DNA from: JACPHD01 sp964526325
GTDB taxonomy: Bacteria; Patescibacteriota; Patescibacteriia; Patescibacteriales; GWC2-42-12
Direction of reading: 5' to 3'
Length of the DNA: 10,371 nucleotides
Assembly (NCBI GenBank): GCA_964526325.1
Contig: CAZGKM010000024.1
Span: 1-10,371 of the forward strand
The position numbers were made by a program, and so were the translations under genes. This document shows positions 5,743-10,371 of the stretch, piece by piece. The notes beneath the pieces are model-generated. The model made no database searches. It was not told the origin of the DNA and saw only the letters and a list, made by a program, of their open reading frames with translations. Each line of letters begins with the position of its first letter. Positions within the stretch are counted from its first letter, which is position 1.

Positions 5743-7158
5743 ATGAAAAAAATAAATAAAAAAATTGCTATTTTATCTCTTCTCTCAATCTTCATCCTGA
5801 CCTCTGGTTTCGGCTGCGCGGTGGTCAATAAAAAAACTCAAGAGGCCATGGCGCCGATTACGCTAACTTATTGGCGGGTTTACGACGGCGAAGATGCTTT
5901 TAGCGACATTCTGGAAGCTTATAAAAAACTGCACCCTTTTGTTACCATAAATTACCGCAAATTGCGGTATAACGAATATGAAAGCGAGCTTATCAATGCT
6001 TTGGCCGAAGACCGCGGACCGGATATTTTTTCCATCCATAACACTTGGACAAAAAAATATTTAAACAAAATCGCGCCCATGCCGCCGACCATAACCATGG
6101 CTTATCCCATAGTCCGCGGCACCATTAAAAAAGAAGTTATCCCGGAATTAAGAACTACAAAAAGTCTGAGTCTAAATGATATAAAGAATAATTTCGTTGA
6201 CGCTGTTTACCAGGACGTGGTTATCCCGACTCTGAACGAAGCAACCAAGCAATATGAACAAAAAGTATACGGTCTGCCGTTATCCGTCGATACCTTGGCC
6301 ATGTATTACAATAAAGACTTATTTAATAACGCCGGCATAGCTGAGCCGCCGACTTATTGGAATAATGAATTCCAGCAAGACATTAAAAAAATGACCAAAC
6401 AAAACGATAAAGGCGAAATTATTCAATCGGGCGCCGGACTAGGCGGCACAAATAACATTGAACGCTATAGCGATATTTTATCAATCTTAATGATGCAAAA
6501 CGGAGCAATAATGCTGGATGATAGCGGCCATGCGCTTTTCAACAGAATCCCGACAACATTTAAAGACCAAAATTATAATCCGGGATTGGAAGCGCTTCGC
6601 TTTTATTCTGATTTTGCCAATCCGGCAAAAGAAGTTTATGCTTGGAATAAAAATCTTGATAATTCCTTGAACATGTTCGCCCAAGGAAAATTAGGTATTA
6701 TGTTCGGCTATGCCTACCATTTGCCCACCATAAGAGCGCAAGCGCCAAAGCTTAATTTCGGCATTACTAAACTGCCGCAAATCGAAGGCAATACGCCGAT
6801 TAATTTCGCAAATTATTGGATAGAAACGGTTTCCAATAAAAGCAAATATGTCAGCGAGGCCTGGGATTTTATTCAATTTGAAACTAAAGCCGATCAAGCT
6901 AAAACTTATTTGGCTAATGCCAAAAAACCCACTGCTTTGCGCGCTCTTGTAAACGAGCAAATTGATGATTTGGATATAGGTGTTTTTACCGAACAGGTTC
7001 TGACGGCTAAAAGCTGGTATAAAGGCGCTGATTCAAATGCTATGGAAAAAATATTCGCCGATATGGTTGACTCGGTAGTATCAATCCAGGACAAAATAGA
7101 AAATGCCATTAATTTGGCCGCTAATAAAGTAACGCAAACGATTAATTCGTCGCAATAA
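5743..7158 (+). CDS. Extracellular solute-binding lipoprotein, family 1 (ABC sugar-binding type), 471 aa
   Basis: Family 1 solute-binding proteins capture sugars or oligosaccharides outside the cell and deliver them to an ABC importer. A Lys-rich start and a hydrophobic stretch (about 8-21) lead to Gly-Phe-Gly-Cys, with Cys25 as the likely lipidated residue; the -3 position is unusual for a lipobox but the layout is that of a lipoprotein signal. Family traits are the ITLTYWRV start of the mature domain, the GPDIFSIHNTW segment, YGLPLSVDTLAMYYNKDLFNNAGI, and the C-terminal NYWIETVSNKS region followed by AWDFIQFE. No permease or ATPase gene is beside it, so its transporter is elsewhere, or the protein has another surface role. 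It is the first gene of a likely operon with the pilin and the RodZ-like gene. The ATG at 5743 lies about 20 nt from the predicted transcript start. Confidence 0.88.
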   Translation: MKKINKKIAILSLLSIFILTSGFGCAVVNKKTQEAMAPITLTYWRVYDGEDAFSDILEAYKKLHPFVTINYRKLRYNEYESELINALAEDRGPDIFSIHNTWTKKYLNKIAPMPPTITMAYPIVRGTIKKEVIPELRTTKSLSLNDIKNNFVDAVYQDVVIPTLNEATKQYEQKVYGLPLSVDTLAMYYNKDLFNNAGIAEPPTYWNNEFQQDIKKMTKQNDKGEIIQSGAGLGGTNNIERYSDILSILMMQNGAIMLDDSGHALFNRIPTTFKDQNYNPGLEALRFYSDFANPAKEVYAWNKNLDNSLNMFAQGKLGIMFGYAYHLPTIRAQAPKLNFGITKLPQIEGNTPINFANYWIETVSNKSKYVSEAWDFIQFETKADQAKTYLANAKKPTALRALVNEQIDDLDIGVFTEQVLTAKSWYKGADSNAMEKIFADMVDSVVSIQDKIENAINLAANKVTQTINSSQ

Positions 7159-7175
7159 TTATAATTTTTATAATA

Positions 7176-7604
7176 ATGAAAAACATTTTTAAAATTTCCA
7201 TTATACTAATACTCGTGATTAATATTTTATCTATTGGTGTTTTGGCGGCCAAGGCAACGTCGTTGCTTAATGACTCGTCGGGCGATATGGCATTAAATTC
7301 TTCAGACAAATGCATGACAGATGGCGACTGTAAATTAAATGATTTTACATTAATTGCCATTAATATTTCTAAAATTATTCTCGGCATCGTCGGCTCACTG
7401 TCTCTTTTAGCTTTCGTGGCCGGCGGGCTGATGATGATGCTATCGGCCGGCAATCCCGAGTGGGTGACGCGCGGTAAACAAACTATTATCGGCGCGGTTA
7501 TCGGCTTGGCCATTGTTTTTACCAGTTATACTATAATTTATTTTGTCTTTAAATCATTAGGTATAAGCGGAACAAACTTTTTCACTTCTGGATGGTTTAA
7601 ATAA
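7176..7604 (+). CDS. T4SS pilin-like (VirB2/TrbC-type) membrane protein, 142 aa
   Basis: The protein has a signal peptide (about 1-25, ending VLAAKA), a short polar segment with two cysteines (46 and 52) that could form a disulfide, and two hydrophobic helices (about 62-90 and 103-125) joined by a short loop with Asn-Pro-Glu-Trp-Val and a Gly-Lys-Gln. This two-helix hairpin with GG and small residues is the pattern of VirB2/TrbC pilins; short pilin-like proteins of this type are common in Patescibacteria. The name rests on topology and the loop, not a fixed catalytic motif. No other conjugation or secretion genes are present, so pilus assembly is not shown. It follows the lipoprotein by 17 nt and precedes the RodZ-like gene by 7 nt, so the three are probably cotranscribed. 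There is no SD. Confidence 0.75.
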   Translation: MKNIFKISIILILVINILSIGVLAAKATSLLNDSSGDMALNSSDKCMTDGDCKLNDFTLIAINISKIILGIVGSLSLLAFVAGGLMMMLSAGNPEWVTRGKQTIIGAVIGLAIVFTSYTIIYFVFKSLGISGTNFFTSGWFK

Positions 7605-7611
7605 ATAACCA

Positions 7612-8283
7612 ATGGCCTTATTTAAAACTAATAAAATATATCTTGACAGCGAGATGGTGTCCGAACAGCTAAGAAGCTCAAGGCAAGCGAAAAAACTAAA
7701 GCTCTCCGAAATTGCCAAAAAACTAAATATCAATGAAAAATACTTAACAGCTTTAGAAAAAGGCGAATATGAAAAACTGCCTCACGGAGTTTACGGAAAA
7801 AATTTCTTGCGCGAATACGCGCTTTTTTTAGGCTTGGACTATAAAAAACTGGCCTTAGATTTTGAAGCTGAAATTAATATACTTGAGCCTAAAAGGCAAA
7901 AAGAATTATTTTCAAAGCAAGTCATAAAAAAGCGCTACCTTTTAGCTATGCCTAAAATCCTTAAAAATATTGTAGTTTTTTTAATAATTTGTGTTTGCTT
8001 TATATATTTAGGCTACCGCATCAATAAAATAATTTCGCCGCCATTATTAATTATAGATAGCCCTGCCGCCGATTTAATTACCGACCAAAGCTATCTGCAA
8101 GTAACCGGCAGAACCGAAGCCGAAGCCAGTTTGATAATTAACGGCCAAATTGTTTTAACCGATAAAAACGGTAACTTTTCCCAAACTATCGGCTTAAAAA
8201 ATGGCATTAATATTATAACCATAACAGCCAATAAAAAGCAGGGCCGTGACAGTACGATTATTAGACAGATTATAGTCAAATGA
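7612..8283 (+). CDS. RodZ-like HTH membrane protein with C-terminal beta domain, 223 aa
   Basis: The N-terminal part (about 14-80) is a Cro/C1-type helix-turn-helix of the RodZ class, with LRSSRQAKKLKLSEIAKKLN, a Tyr-Leu-Thr-Ala-Leu-Glu-Lys-Gly recognition region and the linked GVYGKNFLREYA helix typical of the HTH_25 family. A positively charged stretch (about 104-109) precedes one transmembrane helix (about 117-135), placing the HTH in the cytoplasm. The outer part (about 143-223) has short beta-strand patterns with Asn-Gly turns (V-T-G-R, I-N-G-Q, N-G-N-F) like the glucodextranase-B/Ig-like domain attached to many such proteins in Patescibacteria. RodZ links MreB to the cell wall machinery; whether this homologue does so is inference. 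The start at 7612 lies 7 nt after the pilin stop. It ends in TGA followed in frame by TAA. Confidence 0.8.
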   Translation: MALFKTNKIYLDSEMVSEQLRSSRQAKKLKLSEIAKKLNINEKYLTALEKGEYEKLPHGVYGKNFLREYALFLGLDYKKLALDFEAEINILEPKRQKELFSKQVIKKRYLLAMPKILKNIVVFLIICVCFIYLGYRINKIISPPLLIIDSPAADLITDQSYLQVTGRTEAEASLIINGQIVLTDKNGNFSQTIGLKNGINIITITANKKQGRDSTIIRQIIVK

Positions 8284-8295
8284 TAATAGCCATTA

Positions 8296-8324
8296 TTGCC
8301 AATCAGCTTAAAATAGTCTATTAT
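8296..8324 (+). promoter_or_regulatory. Promoter of the recA leader
   Basis: TTGCCA (8296-8301), five of six matches to TTGACA, is followed by a 17-bp spacer and TATTAT (8319-8324), five of six matches. The start would be near 8331, immediately before the SD-containing hairpin. Confidence 0.7.
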
Positions 8325-8333
8325 AAAAACTAT

Positions 8334-8361
8334 AAGGAGGTATCTTATGAACCTCTTTTAA
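8334..8361 (+). promoter_or_regulatory. SD-sequestering hairpin and four-residue mini-ORF
   Basis: AAGGAGGT (8334-8341) is the best-placed SD in the window, six nt from ATG AAC CTC TTT TAA (8347-8361; Met-Asn-Leu-Phe-stop). The same SD pairs with ACCTCTTT (8351-8358) in an 8-bp stem with one G-U pair, leaving the ATG in a 9-nt loop. The mini-ORF therefore encodes its own anti-SD. The hairpin lies within a few nt of the predicted transcript start. Confidence 0.5.
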
Positions 8362-8382
8362 TTTATTTAATTAATCATTTAT

Positions 8383-8429
8383 ATGGACCCCGTAAGAAGT
8401 CTCTAATTAAATCGGACTTTTTATGGGTT
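8383..8429 (+). ncRNA. Second mini-ORF within a long leader hairpin
   Basis: The ORF 8383-8406 encodes Met-Asp-Pro-Val-Arg-Ser-Leu. Its sequence forms the 5' arm of a hairpin: 8386-8401 pairs with 8415-8429, about 15 pairs including three G-U and one bulged C, around a 13-nt loop. No T run follows, so it is not a standard terminator. The 3' arm ends a few nt before the -10 at 8436. Confidence 0.4.
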
Positions 8430-8435
8430 GCATTA

Positions 8436-8441
8436 TATAAT
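8436..8441 (+). promoter_or_regulatory. Possible second recA promoter giving a leaderless mRNA
   Basis: TATAAT (8436-8441) is perfect but has no good -35. Its predicted start (about 8447-8449) coincides with the ATG at 8446, which would give a leaderless transcript or require the later ATG at 8515. Confidence 0.35.
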
Positions 8442-8445
8442 TATT

Positions 8446-9501
8446 ATGAGTACTTCTAACGGGGTGGACACTAAAATCAAAATTGACAAAGAAAAAGGCG
8501 AGTCTGATGAAAAAATGAAAGCGGCACAATCTGCCATCGAGCAAATTAAAGAAAAATACGGCGAAGGCGCGATTATGAGATTTGGCGACGCTAAAAAATC
8601 CGACGTTGACGCCATACCTACAGGCTGTTTATCTTTAGATATTGCTTTAGGCATAAACGGCGTGCCGCGAGGCCGAATTATAGAAATTTTCGGCCCGGAG
8701 GCTTCTGGCAAAACGACTCTAGCCCAGCATATTATCGCTGAAGTGCAAAAAATTGGCGGTATTGCCGCTTTTATTGACGCCGAGCATGCTTTAGATCCCG
8801 AATACGCCGCAAGAATAGGCATTAATGTTAAAGAGATGCTAATAAGCCAGCCTGATACCGGCGAACAAGCCTTAGAGATATTGGAGACTTTAGTCCGTTC
8901 CAATGCGGTTGATGTAGTAGTAGTCGATTCAGTAGCCGCCTTGGTTCCGCAAAAAGAAATTGAAGGTGATATGGGAGATTCTCATATGGGGCTCCAAGCC
9001 AGACTAATGAGCCAGGCCTTGCGCAAATTAACTGGCACTATTTCAAAAACTAAAACCGTGGTTATTTTTATCAATCAAATAAGAATGAAAATCGGCGTCT
9101 TTTTCGGCAATCCGGAAACCACTACCGGCGGCACGGCGTTAAAATTTTATTCTTCGGTCAGGATTGAGGTCAGGCGGGCGGCGCAAATTAAGCAAGGCGA
9201 TAAAATTATCGGTAACCGCGTAAAAGCAAAAGTAGTTAAAAATAAAGTGGCCGCGCCTTTTAGAGCCTGCGAATTTGACATCATGTACAATGAAGGCATT
9301 TCTATCTCCGGTGATTTATTGGATACCGGCGTCAGCAATAATGTTGTCAGTAAATCAGGTAATTCTTATAGCTATGGCGATATAAAATTAGGCGTCGGCA
9401 GAGAAAACGCCAAACGATTTTTACGCCAGGATAAAAAATTGATGAAAGAAATCAGGAAAAGAATTTTATCGGAAATCAGCGCGCGGGAAATTGAAGTATA
9501 A
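8446..9501 (+). CDS. recA: Recombinase RecA (351 aa)
   Basis: RecA forms filaments on single-stranded DNA and catalyses strand exchange in repair and transformation. The sequence is clear: GAIMRFGD near the N-terminus, IPTGCLSLDIALG, Walker A GPEASGKT (83-90), the DAEHALDPEYA motif, VVVVDSVAALVP (Walker B), DSHMGLQARLMSQALRKLTG (L1 region), and INQIRMKIGVFFGNPETTTGG (L2 DNA-binding loop) with ALKFYSSVRIEVRR after it. The length is normal (E. coli RecA has 353 residues), but it begins with a Lys/Glu-rich extension about 17 residues longer than in E. coli. ATG 8446 is chosen as the first ATG after the leader hairpin; ATG 8515 would give a more compact N-terminus and is possible. No SD directly precedes either. 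The gene ends 60 nt before a shared terminator with efp. Confidence 0.97.
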   Translation: MSTSNGVDTKIKIDKEKGESDEKMKAAQSAIEQIKEKYGEGAIMRFGDAKKSDVDAIPTGCLSLDIALGINGVPRGRIIEIFGPEASGKTTLAQHIIAEVQKIGGIAAFIDAEHALDPEYAARIGINVKEMLISQPDTGEQALEILETLVRSNAVDVVVVDSVAALVPQKEIEGDMGDSHMGLQARLMSQALRKLTGTISKTKTVVIFINQIRMKIGVFFGNPETTTGGTALKFYSSVRIEVRRAAQIKQGDKIIGNRVKAKVVKNKVAAPFRACEFDIMYNEGISISGDLLDTGVSNNVVSKSGNSYSYGDIKLGVGRENAKRFLRQDKKLMKEIRKRILSEISAREIEV

Positions 9502-9563
9502 AAATTATTTTAAATTTAAGCTATCCGTAACGGTAATCTTATTATCACCAAAAAATTTTTAGC

Positions 9564-9605
9564 AGTTACAAAAACAGAGGCAAATAAGCCTCTGTTTTTG
9601 TAACT
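9564..9605. terminator. Bidirectional terminator between recA and efp
   Basis: A perfect 18-bp stem (9564-9581 with 9588-9605) has a GC-rich GAGGC/GCCTC top and a 6-nt loop. The stem base carries A5 on one side and T5 on the other, so it can end recA on the plus strand and efp on the minus strand. The rest of the 117-bp gap is AT-rich without other signals. Confidence 0.85.
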
Positions 9606-9618
9606 ATTATTTTGTATT

Positions 9619-10176
9619 TTACTCCCGGCTGACATATTCTCCCGTATCAGTATTTACAATCACCATATCGCCTTCATTTATAAACATTGGAGCGTTAATT
9701 TGCGCTCCGCCTTCAAGTTGAACCGCCTTAGTAACATTGCCGGCCGAATTACCCTTAACTCCGGGAGGGGAGCTAATAACCTTAAAAGAAATTTTAATCG
9801 GTAATTTCAAAGAAACCGGATTGCCCTGAAAATATAATATGTCAACATCCATGCTTTCCTTCAAAAATTTTATCTTGTCGCCAACTTGTTCTAACGGCAA
9901 ACTAAACTGTTCAAAACTTTCGTTATTCATAAAATAAACTTCTGTTTCGGTTTTATATAAATAATTTGCCTTGCTGGTTTCGGTTTCGGCTTCTTCGGCT
10001 TTATCATTGCCTTGAAAAGTTTTCTCTATAACATTGCCATTAAGTAAATTTTTCAATTTGGTTTTTAAAACCGCTCCGCCTCGCCCCATCTTATGATGGT
10101 CGGCTTTTATGACCGTGTAAGGTTCGTCGGCGATTTTAATTAAAGAGCCAATTTTAATTTCATTTAAACTTAACAT
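9619..10176 (-). CDS. efp: Elongation factor P with arginine at the modification tip (185 aa)
   Basis: EF-P binds between the P and E sites and helps ribosomes pass proline runs. The protein has the three-domain plan: an N-terminal KOW-like domain (about 1-62, with EPYTV and KTKLKNLLNGNVIEKTF), a middle OB domain (about 65-128) and a C-terminal OB domain (about 130-185) with the conserved GNVTKAVQLEGGAQINAPMFINEGD stretch and a GEYVSRE end. In E. coli the loop is KPGKG with Lys34 modified by EpmA/EpmB; here it is KMGRGGA with Arg32 at the tip. An arginine tip is known from EarP-rhamnosylated EF-Ps, but no EarP gene is visible and the modification may be absent. The start codon has only a weak AGAAG 10 nt upstream. 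It follows rpsR by 19 nt, so the two are likely cotranscribed. Confidence 0.95.
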   Translation of the reverse strand: MLSLNEIKIGSLIKIADEPYTVIKADHHKMGRGGAVLKTKLKNLLNGNVIEKTFQGNDKAEEAETETSKANYLYKTETEVYFMNNESFEQFSLPLEQVGDKIKFLKESMDVDILYFQGNPVSLKLPIKISFKVISSPPGVKGNSAGNVTKAVQLEGGAQINAPMFINEGDMVIVNTDTGEYVSRE

Positions 10177-10195
10177 AAAATACTTCTAAATGATT

Positions 10196-10371
10196 TTACT
10201 TATTAGTGAAAGGCAAGATAGCCATAACTCGCGCGCGCTTAACGGCAATCGCTAATTTGCGCTGATGCTTTGAACAAGTGCCGGTTCTTTTTTTCGGTAA
10301 AATTTTACCGTAAGAATTTATAAAACGGCGCAGCAAATTGGCATCTTTATAATCAATGTCTTTTACGTTAT
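10196..10371 (-). CDS. rpsR: Ribosomal protein bS18, C-terminal part (partial)
   Basis: The gene is cut by the window edge; 57 C-terminal residues and a TAA (10196-10198) are visible. They include IDYKDANLLRRFINSYGKILPKKRTGTCSKHQRKLAIAVKRARVMAILPF, which covers the conserved core of bS18, a small-subunit protein that binds with bS6 on the platform of the 30S subunit. About 10-25 N-terminal residues are missing. The end FTNK is normal for the family. In many bacteria rpsR follows rpsF and ssb, so those are expected just outside the window. The gene runs into efp with a 19-nt gap, giving a translation-related minus-strand operon. Confidence 0.95.
   Translation of the reverse strand, partial: NVKDIDYKDANLLRRFINSYGKILPKKRTGTCSKHQRKLAIAVKRARVMAILPFTNK

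Larger units (their letters stand above)
8284..8445 (+). promoter_or_regulatory. recA leader region with promoter, SD, mini-ORFs and hairpins
   Basis: This stretch holds a near-consensus promoter (8296-8324), a strong SD with a four-residue ORF (8334-8361), a seven-residue ORF (8383-8406), a long imperfect hairpin (8386-8429) and a second -10 (8436-8441). No protein larger than seven residues is encoded. No LexA-type operator (GAAC-N4-GTTC or CTGT-N8-ACAG) is present. The layout suggests recA is governed by its leader RNA rather than by a classical SOS box, which is inference. Confidence 0.5.

Noticed and set aside
8281..8286. Possible UGA recoding (as glycine in some CPR groups), as the one long ORF ending in TGA is followed directly by TAA
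   Set aside because: smc, comM, the lipoprotein, recA and efp contain no in-frame TGA, which would be expected if TGA encoded glycine. Reading TGA as sense at 1207 also ends two codons later at TAA.
8284..8445. LexA/SOS operator in front of recA
   Set aside because: No GAAC-N4-GTTC or CTGT-N8-ACAG motif is present on either strand.
1..10371. CRISPR arrays, insertion sequences, tRNA genes, prophage genes
   Set aside because: No regularly spaced direct repeats, transposase-like ORFs, cloverleaf sequences or phage structural genes were seen on either strand.

Overview
The window looks like a piece of a Patescibacteria (Candidate Phyla Radiation) chromosome, probably close to Parcubacteria. This is inferred from the AT-rich composition, the short SMC, the family 1 lipoprotein next to a VirB2/TrbC-like pilin and a RodZ-like protein, the arginine-tipped EF-P, and the lack of Shine-Dalgarno (SD) sequences before most conserved genes. 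The genetic code appears standard: smc, comM, recA and efp run full length with no in-frame TGA.

Layout. At 1-355 a good promoter drives an unrecognised 89-residue single-pass membrane protein. Positions 356-740 hold no conventional gene but contain a palindrome, an SD with two mini-ORFs, a 14-bp inverted repeat and a strong terminator, so an RNA element is likely. Positions 680-1327 form a small transcription unit with a 145-residue HNH-like protein, an overlapping 44-residue basic protein readable only with a +1 frameshift at AGG-AGG-TGA, and a terminator. Next come smc (1400-4063), with intact ATPase motifs but no recognisable hinge, and comM (4158-5675). Positions 5743-8283 are an apparent three-gene cell-envelope operon: solute-binding lipoprotein, T4SS-type pilin, RodZ-like HTH/membrane protein. 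recA (8446-9501) follows a leader carrying its own promoter, SD, two mini-ORFs and a long hairpin. A perfect 18-bp bidirectional terminator separates recA from the minus-strand pair rpsR-efp, of which rpsR is cut by the window edge.

Functionally the window combines chromosome and DNA processing (SMC, ComM, RecA; the last two fit natural transformation), cell surface genes, and translation (S18, EF-P).

The most unusual signals are the candidate programmed frameshift at 1199-1212, where 14 nt match the complement of the usual bacterial 16S 3' end; the two similarly built SD/mini-ORF/hairpin elements at 445-561 and 8331-8429; the hinge-less SMC; and the split between SD-less conserved genes and SD-rich small or accessory ORFs. 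All are reported from reading alone, with no database searches or folding calculations.
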